A model generated the notes under the pieces. The model was not told the DNA's origin and searched no databases. It saw nothing but the letters and a program-made list of their open reading frames with translations. This document shows, in pieces, positions 8,040-19,885 of a stretch of 42,185 nucleotides of DNA. Numbering within the stretch: position 1 is the stretch's first letter; every line of letters starts with the position of its first letter. The translations under genes were made by a program, and so were the position numbers. This DNA is from Catellatospora tritici. Lineage in GTDB: Bacteria; Actinomycetota; Actinomycetes; Mycobacteriales; Micromonosporaceae. The stretch is from assembly GCF_019083965.1 (NCBI RefSeq), contig NZ_JAHRCY010000041.1, positions 1-42,185 on the forward strand, in the 5' to 3' direction.

Positions 8040-8299
8040 CGAGTTGGCCGGGAACCTGATCCGTCGTTCCGAAGCGGGACCAGGCGTCGGTGGTGACGGC
8101 GTCGGTCATGTCGGCGGCGGCACGCAAGTCGCCGACGGTGAAGGACTCGTCCGCACCGGCCCGGTGACGTGCGGCCCGATCGGCGGGTTCCCGCCACCGC
8201 GGGAAGCGCTCGCCCAGGTACGCCGCCGACGCGGACTTGGCGACGATGTCACCGCTCGTCAGGGCGTCGTGCAGCACCGGGGGTGGGCGGCGCGGTCAT
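8040..8299 (-). pseudogene. Frameshifted remnant coupled to uppS, possibly a nucleotidyltransferase C-terminus
   Basis: An ATG at 8299 overlaps the uppS stop (ATGA) but its frame meets TGA after 16 codons. One base shift in the run around 8281-8286 (ACCCCCGG on the minus strand) opens a coherent reading through about 8040: an ALTSGDIVAKSASA stretch, YLGERFPRW, then a charged helix. This resembles the C-terminal helical domain of aminoglycoside-adenylyltransferase-like proteins, which carry a TGxIxSKxxA pattern. The N-terminal catalytic domain is absent. Beyond about 8040 the frame runs antisense into the LRV gene and loses coding character. Either a decayed gene or a sequencing slip; the family call is weak. 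Confidence 0.35.
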
Positions 8300-9075
8300 G
8301 CGCCGAATCTACGTGATCTTGCCGCGTACGACCGCAGCGCCCGCAGGAAGTCGACCTCCCGGAACCCGGGCCAGTACACGTCGCAGAAGTACAGCTCCGA
8401 GTACGCCGCCTGCCAGAGCAGGAACCCGGACATGCGCCGCTCCCCGCTGGTGCGGATGACCAGGTCCGGATCGGGCTGCCCGTCGGTGTAGAGGTGCGCC
8501 GCGATCGCCTCGGCGGTCAGCGACTGCGCCACCTCGGCCAGGGTCGCCCCGGCGGCGGCCCGCTCGTCCAGCAGCGAACGCACCGCGTCGACGATCTCCT
8601 CGCGGCCGTCGTAGCCGATCGCCACGGTCAGGTGGAACCGCGCGTCGCGCGCGCGGGTGTCCTCGGCGGCGAGCTTCAGCGCGTTGCGGGTCGAGTCGGG
8701 CAGCAGGTCCAGGCGCCCGGCCAGGTGCAGCCGCCAGCGGTTGTCGGGCCGGGTGAGCCGGTGGGCGATGACGTCCTCCATCATCGCCATCAGGTTGTCG
8801 ACCTCGTCGCTGCCGCGTTTGCGCATGTTGTCGACCGAGGCGACGAACACGGTCACGTGCTCGATGCCGACCTCGGCGCACCAGCCGAGCACGTGGTCGA
8901 TGTGCTCGGCGCCGTACCGGTGGCCGGTCTGCGGGGTCAGGCCGCGTTCGCGGGCCCAGCGGCGGTTGCCGTCCATGACCATGGCGACGTGCCGGGGCAG
9001 GGCCGTGGTGGACAGGTGACGGCGCAGGCGGTGGGCGTACAGCCGGTACGCGGCGGCGCGGAGCAGCGGAAGCAT
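8296..9075 (-). CDS. uppS: Short-chain (2Z)-prenyl diphosphate synthase / isoprenyl transferase
   Basis: 259 aa cis-prenyltransferase. Catalytic block VMDGNRRWAR with Asp35; C-terminal signature DLVIRTSGE-RMSGFLLWQAAYSELYF, which contributes diphosphate/Mg binding. The start (LRAAAYRLYAHRLRRHL) and SGFLLWQ are closer to the mycobacterial Z-farnesyl diphosphate synthase Rv1086 than to the long-chain decaprenyl synthase Rv2361c, so it probably makes a short Z-prenyl diphosphate feeding polyprenyl-phosphate carriers for wall synthesis; the chain length is inferred. Start ATG 9075 lacks a Shine-Dalgarno. Its stop overlaps an ATG of a broken downstream gene. Confidence 0.85.
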   Translation of the reverse strand: MLPLLRAAAYRLYAHRLRRHLSTTALPRHVAMVMDGNRRWARERGLTPQTGHRYGAEHIDHVLGWCAEVGIEHVTVFVASVDNMRKRGSDEVDNLMAMMEDVIAHRLTRPDNRWRLHLAGRLDLLPDSTRNALKLAAEDTRARDARFHLTVAIGYDGREEIVDAVRSLLDERAAAGATLAEVAQSLTAEAIAAHLYTDGQPDPDLVIRTSGERRMSGFLLWQAAYSELYFCDVYWPGFREVDFLRALRSYAARSRRFGA

Positions 9076-9161
9076 GCTCGGGATCGAACCACTGTCCAGG
9101 GCCCGGGATGTGGTGATCTGGTGAAGACGGCGTGATCGGACCGTGGGTACAGTGCATGATC

Positions 9162-10142
9162 GTGGAGTATGTGAAACTGGGCCCGACCGGCCTGGACGTG
9201 TCCCGGCTGTGCCTGGGCTGCATGAGCTACGGCGAGCCCGACCGGGGTGCGCACACCTGGACCCTGCCCGAGGCGGAGAGCCGCGAGTTCATCCGCCGCG
9301 CGATCGAGCTGGGCGTCAACTTCTTCGACACCGCCAACGTGTACTCCGACGGCAGCAGCGAGGAGATCGTGGGCCGGGCGCTGCGTGACTTTTCCCGCCG
9401 CGACGAGGTCGTCATCGCCACGAAGGTGCACGGCGTGATGCGGCCCGGCCCGAACGGTTCCGGGCTGAGCCGCAAGGCGATCATGACCGAGATCGACAAC
9501 AGTCTGCGGCGCCTGGGCACCGACTACGTCGACCTGTACCAGATCCACCGCTGGGATCCGAGCACGCCGATCGAGGAGACCCTCGAGGCGCTGCACGACG
9601 TCGTCAAGGCGGGCAAGGCCCGCTACATCGGCGCGTCCTCGATGTACGCCTGGCAGTTCGCCAAGGCGCTGTACACCGCTGACCTGCACGGCTGGACCAG
9701 GTTCGCCACCATGCAGAACCACTACAACCTGATCCACCGGGAGGAGGAGCGGGAGATGCTGCCGCTCTGCCTCGACCAGCGGATCGGCGTGCTGCCGTGG
9801 AGTCCGCTGGCGCGCGGCCGCCTCACCCGCGAGCCCGGCGCCACCAGCGACCGCCAGTCCACCGACGCCTACGGCAGCTCGCTGTACGACGCGACCGAGG
9901 ACGCCGACCGGCGCGTCATCGACGCCGTGGGCGCGGTCGCCGCCGAGCGCGGCGTGCCCCGGGCGCAGATCGCGCTGGCCTGGGTGGCCCGGCATCCGGC
10001 GGTGACCGCCCCGATCGTCGGCGCCACCAAGCCGTACCAGCTCGAAGAGGCGGTGGCGGCGTTGGAGCTGCGCCTGACCGACGACGAGGTCGCCCGGCTG
10101 GAGGAGCACTACGCGCCGCACCCGGTGGTGGGCTTCCAGTAG
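9162..10142 (+). CDS. Aldo/keto reductase
   Basis: 326 aa NADPH-dependent aldo/keto reductase, (beta/alpha)8 barrel. The tetrad is present: Asp56 and Tyr61 (FFDTANVY), Lys88 (VIATKVHG) and His129 (LYQIHRWD). The LGxTGLxVSRLCLGCMSYG start is typical of the YajO/MocA-like branch, which reduces aldehydes or sugar-derived ketones; substrate unknown. Start GTG 9162 is preferred over GTG 9132 and ATG 9156 because TACAGT at 9148-9153 lies 8 bases upstream, a leaderless arrangement. Divergent from uppS and convergent, with a 4-base gap, with the next gene. Confidence 0.85.
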   Translation: MEYVKLGPTGLDVSRLCLGCMSYGEPDRGAHTWTLPEAESREFIRRAIELGVNFFDTANVYSDGSSEEIVGRALRDFSRRDEVVIATKVHGVMRPGPNGSGLSRKAIMTEIDNSLRRLGTDYVDLYQIHRWDPSTPIEETLEALHDVVKAGKARYIGASSMYAWQFAKALYTADLHGWTRFATMQNHYNLIHREEEREMLPLCLDQRIGVLPWSPLARGRLTREPGATSDRQSTDAYGSSLYDATEDADRRVIDAVGAVAAERGVPRAQIALAWVARHPAVTAPIVGATKPYQLEEAVAALELRLTDDEVARLEEHYAPHPVVGFQ

Positions 10143-10146
10143 GCGC

Positions 10147-10845
10147 TCAGCGGCGCGCTGGGCCCTCGTCGCGGCCCAGCGCGCCGCGCCACATCGTCCG
10201 CGTGCTCTCCCGGTTGTCCCAGGCCCGGTAGACGGCGATCAGGCCGCACAACGCGGCGGTGTACCAACCCAGCCAGGTGGCCAACCCGAACGTGGTGACC
10301 ACCAGCACCGCCATGGTCGCCCCGGCGAGCAGCATTTCCATGGCCGACTCGACCAGCCGCGTCATCCGCAGCGGCACGGGGACGAACGCGAGGACGGCCA
10401 GCCGCAGCACCACCCACGCGCCGAACACGATCAGACCCAGGTACACGTAGACGAGCAGCCGCGAGCCGGGTTTGTAGGTGACGATCCACCCGTCGGCGGC
10501 CCTGATGCCCAGCACCTCGCCCTGCCACCGGACGATCTCGATGGAGGCGCCCACGTGGACCAGGTCGCGGCCGAAGTCGGTGAAGGATGGCTCCTCCTCC
10601 CCGTCGAGGTAGTACGCGTAGTACGACGCCATCGTGTCGCCGGTCTCGGCGATGCGGGTCACCTCGGCCCGCTCGACCGGCAGGCAGCCGGGCGGCCCGC
10701 CGGGCTCCTGGCAGGCCAGCACCTGCTGATAGGCGCGACGTTCGGCCAGGGCCGGGCTGATCGCCAGCACCCCGCCGACCACCATCGCCAGTCCCAGCAG
10801 GATGCCCACGATCAGCGACGGCTCGGCTTGCGGAAACCTGCGCAC
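10147..10845 (-). CDS. Uncharacterised membrane protein with an extracytoplasmic domain
   Basis: 232 aa. One N-terminal membrane helix (about 10-32), a soluble segment (about 33-125) with two cysteines (ACQEPGGPPGC), then three helices (about 130-152, 165-185, 188-206) and a basic C-terminus. No family was recognised. GTG start at 10845 with CATAAT (10852-10857) six bases upstream; that box overlaps the stop codon of the GrpB-family gene. It could be read both from this promoter and through from the upstream genes. Confidence 0.6.
   Translation of the reverse strand: MRRFPQAEPSLIVGILLGLAMVVGGVLAISPALAERRAYQQVLACQEPGGPPGCLPVERAEVTRIAETGDTMASYYAYYLDGEEEPSFTDFGRDLVHVGASIEIVRWQGEVLGIRAADGWIVTYKPGSRLLVYVYLGLIVFGAWVVLRLAVLAFVPVPLRMTRLVESAMEMLLAGATMAVLVVTTFGLATWLGWYTAALCGLIAVYRAWDNRESTRTMWRGALGRDEGPARR
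10152..10185 (+). terminator. 13-bp hairpin inside the 3' end of the convergent gene
   Basis: GGCGCGCTGGGCC (10152-10164) pairs perfectly with GGCCCAGCGCGCC (10173-10185), loop 8. It starts 10 bases after the aldo/keto reductase stop and lies within the last codons of the leftward membrane-protein gene. It is the likely terminator of the reductase; the gap between the two genes is too short for a separate one. Confidence 0.6.
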
Positions 10846-10852
10846 CGATCGA

Positions 10853-11407
10853 TTATGGACGATCTACCTCGCGGTGTCCGCCCTCGGCGGCGCTGCGGCG
10901 CAGGACGTCCGCGATGAAAGGTGCCTTGGCCGCCCGGTACCGGGGGCGGTCCCGGGCGTCCTCGGCGGCCAGTTGGGCCTTGAGTTCGCCGTACGCTGCG
11001 GCGTCGGCGGGGTGGGTGCGCAGGTGGTCGCGGAAGGCCAGCCAGCTCGACCAGCCTGCCGAATCCGCCTGGACCACATGCAGGTGGTGGCTGCGGTGCG
11101 CGATGTCGGGAAAGCAGAACGACATTTTGCGGTCGGTCTCGTCGCCGGGTTCCGGGGCGTGGAACCAGCCGATACCGGCCATCGCCGCCGCGATCCGGGC
11201 GGCGTGGTCGTACCCGTCGACCCTGGCCAGCATGTCGATGATCGATTTGGCGGCCAGGCCCGGCACCGAGGTGCTGCCGATGTGCTCGACCGGCCCGACC
11301 AGCACCCCGGCCAGCGCCGCTTCGATCCGCACCCGCTGCGCCTCGAACGACGTCGGCCAGGCGGGGTCGTACGGCACGATCGTGATCGGATCGAGGCGGA
11401 TGCTCAT
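10853..11407 (-). CDS. GrpB family protein (UPF0157, nucleotidyltransferase-like fold)
   Basis: 184 aa. Family hallmarks: IVPYDPAWPxxFE near the N-terminus, the conserved VEHIGSTSVPGLAAKSIIDM block (GSTSVPGL is diagnostic), and a late HLHVV. GrpB proteins have a nucleotidyltransferase-like fold and an unsettled role; some are fused to CoaE. Start ATG 11407. It lies 29 bases after the ABC ATPase stop on the same strand and is probably cotranscribed. Confidence 0.85.
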   Translation of the reverse strand: MSIRLDPITIVPYDPAWPTSFEAQRVRIEAALAGVLVGPVEHIGSTSVPGLAAKSIIDMLARVDGYDHAARIAAAMAGIGWFHAPEPGDETDRKMSFCFPDIAHRSHHLHVVQADSAGWSSWLAFRDHLRTHPADAAAYGELKAQLAAEDARDRPRYRAAKAPFIADVLRRSAAEGGHREVDRP

Positions 11408-11436
11408 CGCACCAGGCTGGGGCAGCGCGGGCTGGC

Positions 11437-12198
11437 TCACAGGCGACCCGCTGCCAGCACGCGGTCGAGGAACTGCCGGGTACGCGGCTGCACCGGGTCG
11501 GTGAGCACCTGCTCCGGCGGCCCCTGCTCGACTACGCGGCCCTGGTCCAGGAAGCACACCCGGTCGGCCACCTCGCGGGCGAAACCCATCTCGTGGGTGG
11601 CGATGACCATCGTCATCCCGTCGGCGCGCAGCTCGCGGACGAGGCTCAGCACCTCGCCGACCAGTTCCGGGTCCAGTGCCGAGGTGACCTCGTCGAGCAG
11701 CATCAGCCGGGGCGCGCAGGCCAGCGACCGTACGATCGCGACCCGCTGCTGCTGCCCGCCGGACAGCCGGTCGGGGAATTCGCGCGCCTTGTCGGCCAGC
11801 CCGACGCGGTCCAGCAGCCGCAGCGCGTCCGCCTCGGCCTCGGCGCGGCCCCGGCCGTGCACCCGGCGCGGCGCCAGGGTCACGTTGTCGAGCACGCTCA
11901 GGTGCGGGAACAGGTTGTACGACTGGAACACCATGCCGATGCGCCGCCGCACCCGGTCGGGATCGGTGCGCGGGTCGGTGATGTGCTCGCCGTCGAGGTG
12001 GATGCTGCCGTCGTCCAGCGGCTCCAGCAGGTTGACGCACCGCAGCAGGGTCGACTTGCCCGACCCGGAGGCGCCGATGAGCACCACGACCTCGTGCTCG
12101 GTCACGTCCAGGTCGAGTTCGCGCAGCACCACGCCGCCCCGGAACACCTTGCGCACCCCCCGACAGGACAGCACCGGCGGCACGGCGGGGGCGTTCAC
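11437..12198 (-). CDS. Polar amino acid ABC transporter, ATP-binding protein
   Basis: 253 aa, GlnQ/HisP type. Walker A GASGSGKST at 42-50, Q-loop MVFQSYNLFPH, signature LSGGQQQR, Walker B LMLLDEVTSALDPE, H-loop ATHEMGF. The YNLFPHLSVLDNV and EVTSALDPELVGEVL segments are typical of amino-acid importers. GTG start at 12198 overlaps the permease stop by four bases (GTGA), so the two are translationally coupled. Powers import with the permease and lipoprotein encoded just upstream. Confidence 0.93.
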   Translation of the reverse strand: MNAPAVPPVLSCRGVRKVFRGGVVLRELDLDVTEHEVVVLIGASGSGKSTLLRCVNLLEPLDDGSIHLDGEHITDPRTDPDRVRRRIGMVFQSYNLFPHLSVLDNVTLAPRRVHGRGRAEAEADALRLLDRVGLADKAREFPDRLSGGQQQRVAIVRSLACAPRLMLLDEVTSALDPELVGEVLSLVRELRADGMTMVIATHEMGFAREVADRVCFLDQGRVVEQGPPEQVLTDPVQPRTRQFLDRVLAAGRL

Positions 12199-13064
12199 GC
12201 GGCGGCCTCGGCGGACTGGCGGCGCGCCGCGCGCAGCGTCACCGCGTCGGTGACCGCGATCAGCGGGATCGCCATCAGCACGAACAGTGCCCCGGCGACC
12301 AGGTACGGCGTGTAGTTGTAGGTCTGCGCGGTCTGGATCTGCGCCATCCGGATGGCGTCGATGGGTCCGGCCAGTGAGATCAACCCGACGTCCTTCTGCA
12401 GCGCCACCAGGTCGTTGAGCAGGGGCGGGGCGACCCGCCGCAGCGCTTGGGGCAGCACCACGTGCCGCATCGTCTGGCGGTAGGTCAGTCCCAGCGACCG
12501 GGCGGCGGCCCGCTGCGACGGGTGCACCGACTCGATCCCGGCCCGGAACACCTCGGCCAGGTACGCCGCGTACACGATGGTCAGCGCGATCCCGCCGAGC
12601 ACCAGCAGCGACGGGGTGCCCTGCAGCCGTAGCCCCGGCACGCCGAAGGTGAGCAGGTACAGCACGATCAGCAGTGGCGTGCCGCGGAACAGGTACGTGT
12701 ACGACGCGGCCAGCGCCCGCAGCGGGAAGAACACCGCCGGTCGCAGCGTCCGCAGCACCGCGATGATCAGGCCCAGCAGCAGTGCCCCGACCGCGCAGAA
12801 GGCCAGCAGGCGGACGTTGAGCCACAGCCCGTCCAGGATCAGCGGCAGCGACTCGCGGGCCACCGTCGGGTCCAGGAACGACTGTTTGACCCGGTCCCAG
12901 CCGGGGGCACCGGTGACCGCCACCACGGCCAGCACGCCGACCACGGCGGTGGAGGCGGCCGCGACGACGACGGAGACGACGGTCTGCCGCCGTCGGTGCG
13001 CCACCCGGGCCCGCTGCAGCGGGCTGGGGCGGTAGCCGTCGTCGACTTCGGAGATGGCGGTCAC
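12195..13064 (-). CDS. Polar amino acid ABC transporter, permease
   Basis: 289 aa HisM/GlnP-type permease. A basic cytoplasmic N-terminus, then about six membrane helices. The LRPAVFFPLRALAASYTYLF-RGTPLL segment and the EAA loop (AAYLAEVFRAGIESVHPSQ and AAARSLGLTYRQTMRHVVLPQ) contact the ATPase. GTG start at 13064, 9 bases after the stop of the binding-protein gene. No second permease is present, so the channel is probably a homodimer. Confidence 0.92.
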   Translation of the reverse strand: MTAISEVDDGYRPSPLQRARVAHRRRQTVVSVVVAAASTAVVGVLAVVAVTGAPGWDRVKQSFLDPTVARESLPLILDGLWLNVRLLAFCAVGALLLGLIIAVLRTLRPAVFFPLRALAASYTYLFRGTPLLIVLYLLTFGVPGLRLQGTPSLLVLGGIALTIVYAAYLAEVFRAGIESVHPSQRAAARSLGLTYRQTMRHVVLPQALRRVAPPLLNDLVALQKDVGLISLAGPIDAIRMAQIQTAQTYNYTPYLVAGALFVLMAIPLIAVTDAVTLRAARRQSAEAAA

Positions 13065-13073
13065 CGGCGCACG

Positions 13074-13946
13074 CTATCCCAGCGTCGGGGCCCCGGCGAC
13101 CCCGGCCAGCCACTGCTTCTGCAGCGCGTCGAGGGTTCCGTCGGTGCGCAGCGCGTCGACGGCCTGGCTCACGCACGAGGTCAGCGCCGAGCCCTTGTCG
13201 AGCACCAGTCCGAACTGCTCGGGTGTGCCCGAGGGCTGGGGGAGCTGGCCGACGATGACGCCGCCGTCGAGTTCGGCCGCGGTCATGTAGAACGCGGTCG
13301 GCAGGTCCACCACGATGCCGTCGACAGTGCCGTTCTGCAGCTGCTTCTTGGCGTCGTCGTTGTTGTTGAACACGGCGGGCGCGGCGTCCGGCTTGACGAT
13401 CTCGGTGATCGCCCGGTAGCTGGTCGTGCCGACCTGGGCGCCGAGCTTGGCGTTCTTGAGGTCGGCCAGCGACTTCGCCCCGGCGATCTTCGAGCCCTTG
13501 ACCGTGATGACAGTCTGCGTGACGTCGTAGTACGGCGCGGAGAAGTCGACCGCCTGCCTGCGCTCCGGCGTGATCGAGAATTCGTTGATGTCGAGGTCGA
13601 ACGTCTTCGCACCCGGGGCGATCGCCGCGTTGAAGGTGACCCGGGTCCAGACGACCTGGTCCTTGGTGTAGCCGAGCTTCGTGGCGACCGCGTACGCGAC
13701 CGCGGACTCGAAGCCCTGGCCGCTGTCGGGCTTGTTGTCGGCGAACCACGGCGGGTACGCCGGGTCGTCGGTGGCGATGGTGAGTTTGCCTGCGGCGAGC
13801 GTCTTGAGGCTGCTCGGCGCGCAGGCGGCGGGTGCGGCCGAGGCCGACGGATTCGTGCCGGGCTCGTCCTGGGGCGCGCAGGCGGCCAGTGCCAGCACGG
13901 CGAGCGCGGCAGAACCGGCCAGAGTGGATCTGAGGGGGGAACTCAT
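13074..13946 (-). CDS. Polar amino acid ABC transporter, substrate-binding lipoprotein
   Basis: 290 aa. Lipoprotein signal with lipobox LAAC (Cys23), a Ser/Ala-rich linker, then a type II periplasmic-binding fold (SBP_bac_3): KLTIATDDPAYPPWF, GFESAVAYAVA, and FDLDINEFSITPERRQAVDFSAPYY, which is the classic ligand and hinge signature. Probably binds a polar or cationic amino acid. First gene of the importer, 14 bases downstream of the EamA stop. TAGATT upstream could give it its own promoter inside the EamA 3' end. Confidence 0.92.
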   Translation of the reverse strand: MSSPLRSTLAGSAALAVLALAACAPQDEPGTNPSASAAPAACAPSSLKTLAAGKLTIATDDPAYPPWFADNKPDSGQGFESAVAYAVATKLGYTKDQVVWTRVTFNAAIAPGAKTFDLDINEFSITPERRQAVDFSAPYYDVTQTVITVKGSKIAGAKSLADLKNAKLGAQVGTTSYRAITEIVKPDAAPAVFNNNDDAKKQLQNGTVDGIVVDLPTAFYMTAAELDGGVIVGQLPQPSGTPEQFGLVLDKGSALTSCVSQAVDALRTDGTLDALQKQWLAGVAGAPTLG

Positions 13947-13960
13947 GGCCCCAGGATAAT

Positions 13961-14863
13961 CTACTGTACTGGTAGGGATTTGCCCGCGGTGGCCGCCGGG
14001 GCGCCGAGGGTGAGGTAGGTGGCCGCGATGATGAGCAGGGCCGCGGCACCGTGCCAGAGAGTGGGGCGCTGGCCGTACACGGCGTAGGCGACGGCGGCGC
14101 CGAACAGCGGCTCGGCCAGCAGCACCGTGGACGCGGTGATGGGGGACAGGCGTCGCATGGCGACCCAGTACAGCCAGCACGCCGGGGCGAACAGGACCAG
14201 TCCGATCAGGGCGAGTCCGCCGACGGCCCGGCCGTCGCCGGCGGCGAGCAGCGACGGGCTGAGCAGCAGGCCGGAGGCGAGCATCTGCGCACCGGCGGCC
14301 GACATCGGCGCCACGTCGTGCGCGGAGACCCGGACCATGCTGACGAACAGCGCCAGGCAGCCCGCGCTGGCCAGGCTCAGCAGCAGACCCAGAACCATCC
14401 GGGGGTACGGCGCACCGCTGTCGCCGCCGAACCCGAGGAACAGCAGCGCCAGTGCCGTGAGCCCGATCGCGGCAAACGTCCGGCGCACAGCGGTGACGGT
14501 GCCGCGCAGCAGCCCCGCCCCGGCCAGCAGCACCGGCGCGAGCAGGTGCACGGCCATGGCCGGACCGACGGGCGCCCACTGCAGGGCCAGGTAGTAGCAG
14601 GCGACGTTGACGGCTTCGATCGCGCCGAGCGCGGCGATCCGCCGTACCCCCAGGGCCGTGAAGACGTGCGATGGCCGCCGGCCGGCGACGGCGCCCAGGC
14701 CCAGCAGTGCCAGGCCCGTGGTCGTCTCGACCACCGCGGCGGCCGCGACCCCGGCGACGCCCAGGCCGGACACCACTCCGCCGACCGCGCCCCACAGCGC
14801 CGCCGCCCCGAGCATCGGCAGGCACAGCAGGAACAGGGCTCGACCAGACGGCGGTGCGGACAT
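13961..14863 (-). CDS. EamA/DMT-family transporter (RhtA-like)
   Basis: 300 aa with about ten membrane helices in two five-helix EamA halves; the second half carries LSPITASTVLLAEPLFGAAVAY, the usual conserved loop of this family. Likely an exporter of amino acids or related metabolites. Start ATG 14863 is chosen over the longer frame because TACTGT (14870-14875) lies six bases upstream, a leaderless promoter. Its proximity to an amino-acid importer is suggestive only. Confidence 0.8.
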   Translation of the reverse strand: MSAPPSGRALFLLCLPMLGAAALWGAVGGVVSGLGVAGVAAAAVVETTTGLALLGLGAVAGRRPSHVFTALGVRRIAALGAIEAVNVACYYLALQWAPVGPAMAVHLLAPVLLAGAGLLRGTVTAVRRTFAAIGLTALALLFLGFGGDSGAPYPRMVLGLLLSLASAGCLALFVSMVRVSAHDVAPMSAAGAQMLASGLLLSPSLLAAGDGRAVGGLALIGLVLFAPACWLYWVAMRRLSPITASTVLLAEPLFGAAVAYAVYGQRPTLWHGAAALLIIAATYLTLGAPAATAGKSLPVQ

Positions 14864-14930
14864 GCCCGGACAGTAGGCGACGCTCGCGCGCCGCGACACC
14901 ACCGTCCGGCTGGCCACACCACGGCGATGG

Positions 14931-14972
14931 GCTCACCCGGGTGGGGTTGTGCGCACAACCCCCCGGGTGAGC
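14931..14972. terminator. 20-bp hairpin between EamA and the next membrane protein gene
   Basis: GCTCACCCGG (14931-14940) and GGGGTTGTGC (14943-14952) pair with GCACAACCCC (14953-14962) and CCGGGTGAGC (14963-14972). The only defect is a GT bulge at 14941-14942. It is nearly loopless, so the tip must open. It lies downstream of the leftward gene ending at 15038 and before the EamA promoter. Confidence 0.65.
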
Positions 14973-14996
14973 CGGAAAGCGGCAGGCGGGAGACCG

Positions 14997-15021
14997 GGCA
15001 GGCGGCGGTCGCCGCCCTGCC
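14997..15021 (-). terminator. GC hairpin just after the membrane-protein stop
   Basis: GGCAGGCGGC (from 14997) pairs with GCCGCC-C-TGCC (to about 15021) with one bulged C and a very short loop. It starts 17 bases after the stop of the leftward gene, the usual place for a primary terminator; the larger hairpin at 14931-14972 would be a backup. Confidence 0.5.
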
Positions 15022-15037
15022 GCCGGGTCGCGGTCGG

Positions 15038-16012
15038 TCAGGCCCAGGGCGCTGTCGGGTACCAGGGGATGATGCCGCGCCGCTCCAGGGCCCGGACGTC
15101 CCAGTACAGGAACGTGAACGCGCCCGCGATCAGGAACGCGACCGCGACGACCACGGTCATGCGGGCGGGCTTGGCCGCCAGCCACCGCTGCAAGCCGCCG
15201 CCGAACAGCAGCGTGATCAGCCCGAGGAGCACGGCCATGATGACGATGTTGCCCAGCGACTGCAGCACGAACGCGGCCGCGCCGTAGAGCGGGTTGCCGC
15301 TGTCGGCGGCGTCGCGGAACAGCATCCGGAACAGCCCGAACGGCCGTCCGATGAGGAACCCGCCGATCAGTACGCCCATGAACACCATCGGCACGTTCGG
15401 GTGCCGCCCGGCGATGCCCGCGAACGGGTCGGGCACCAGGCGCAGCGCGGCCAGACCCAGGTAGACCATGATCAGGCCGATCAGGCCGAACACGACCAGC
15501 GACTGGATGCTGCGCGGGGACAGCACACCGGGGGTGCTGGGCGCGGTGGAGAACTGCGGCATGCTGGTGCCGATCAGGCCGACCAGGGCGCCGTACAGCG
15601 CGGACACGCCGATCATGCCGAGCGACAACCAGCCCAGCGGGCGCAGCAGCTGGCGCACCCGGCTGCTGCGGCTGTCGTCGCCCAGCATCGGGCTCATCGC
15701 ACCGAACACGGCGATGTTGCAGGCGGTGAAGGTGCCGGCGATGCCGCTGACGAAGGCGAACGCGATCCCGGCGGCGATGCCGGCGATCGGGGTGCCCTTG
15801 GCGTCGTGACCGAGCAGGGTGTTGGCGACGTTGTCGCCGATGGTGGAGTCGACGAACTCCGCCGACCAGACGATGGTCAGCACGAACCCGAGCAGCAGGC
15901 CGATGGTGACGACGAGGCCGCGCCGCCGGGGCACGTACCCGTTGACGAACATCGAGGTAGCGCGCGGCGGCTCGACCAGTGGGGGCCGGGTGGTGGTTTC
16001 GGACAGGGCCAT
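15038..16012 (-). CDS. Multi-pass membrane protein, DsbD/CcdA-like appearance
   Basis: 324 aa with about eight membrane helices after a 40-residue cytoplasmic N-terminus. The segment AFVSGIAGTFTACNIAVFGA resembles the first helix of DsbD/CcdA-type and related electron-transfer or exporter families (small residues, Thr-Ala-Cys), but a second partner cysteine is not evident, so a thiol role is unproven. Start ATG 16012 is set by AAGGAG six bases upstream; the open frame before it is not coding-like. Function unknown. The upstream 120 bases are AT-richer and contain a direct repeat. Confidence 0.6.
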   Translation of the reverse strand: MALSETTTRPPLVEPPRATSMFVNGYVPRRRGLVVTIGLLLGFVLTIVWSAEFVDSTIGDNVANTLLGHDAKGTPIAGIAAGIAFAFVSGIAGTFTACNIAVFGAMSPMLGDDSRSSRVRQLLRPLGWLSLGMIGVSALYGALVGLIGTSMPQFSTAPSTPGVLSPRSIQSLVVFGLIGLIMVYLGLAALRLVPDPFAGIAGRHPNVPMVFMGVLIGGFLIGRPFGLFRMLFRDAADSGNPLYGAAAFVLQSLGNIVIMAVLLGLITLLFGGGLQRWLAAKPARMTVVVAVAFLIAGAFTFLYWDVRALERRGIIPWYPTAPWA

Positions 16013-16072
16013 GGCGGTCTCCTTCGTGCGGGAAAGGACGACCGCCATAGCCTGAGCCACGAGTTTTGCGAG

Positions 16073-16099
16073 CAGCTTCTTCGAAACTGCTTACTTCGA
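16073..16099. repeat. Direct repeat in the promoter region of the membrane protein gene
   Basis: CAGCTTCTTCGA (16073-16084) and CTGCTTACTTCGA (16087-16099) are near copies on the same strand, 61-87 bases before the start at 16012, within an AT-richer island between this gene and metH. Spacing of about one helical turn suggests a tandem regulator-binding site. No regulator can be assigned. Confidence 0.35.
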
Positions 16100-16134
16100 C
16101 ATTGCTGAATATTCTGGGATTACGTGAGGCGGGA

Positions 16135-19758
<3,624 letters not shown>

Positions 19759-19765
19759 GACGACA

Positions 19766-19850
19766 CCTCCGTGTGATCGGAGGCGCCCTTGATCTGGTCT
19801 ATCCGGTCGAGCGTGGCGGGCACGGGCCCGTCGCAGCGCCTCTCGACCTG
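19766..19850 (-). ncRNA. S-adenosylhomocysteine (SAH) riboswitch in the metH leader
   Basis: Minus-strand RNA. P1: GGTCGAG/CTCGACC (19842-19848 with 19805-19811, 7 bp). The internal strand GAGAGGCGCTGCGACGGGC matches the SAH-riboswitch core as I remember it (CGAGG-GCGCTGCRAC), followed by a GGGC/GCCC hairpin and CGCCACGCTCG. Downstream GCGCCT (19781-19786) is fully complementary to AGGCGC in the core (19836-19841), the expected pseudoknot. The same CCT is also used by CCTCCG (19778-19783), which pairs perfectly with CGGAGG (19766-19771), the metH Shine-Dalgarno. So pseudoknot formation would free the ribosome site, an ON switch, as known for this class. Confidence 0.85.
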
Positions 19851-19857
19851 AGTGGAA

Positions 19858-19863
19858 AGTGTA
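19858..19863 (-). promoter_or_regulatory. Probable -10 box of metH
   Basis: TACACT on the minus strand lies eight bases before the riboswitch P1 stem, so transcription would start just ahead of the aptamer. No convincing -35 is visible 17 bases upstream. Confidence 0.5.
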
Positions 19864-19885
19864 CCCGCACGTGCCGCGTGCCGGT

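Noticed and set aside
9082..9098. GGTTCGATCCC on the minus strand, like a tRNA T-arm loop
   Set aside because: The flanking five-base arms do not pair and no acceptor or anticodon stems surround it; it lies in the uppS leader.
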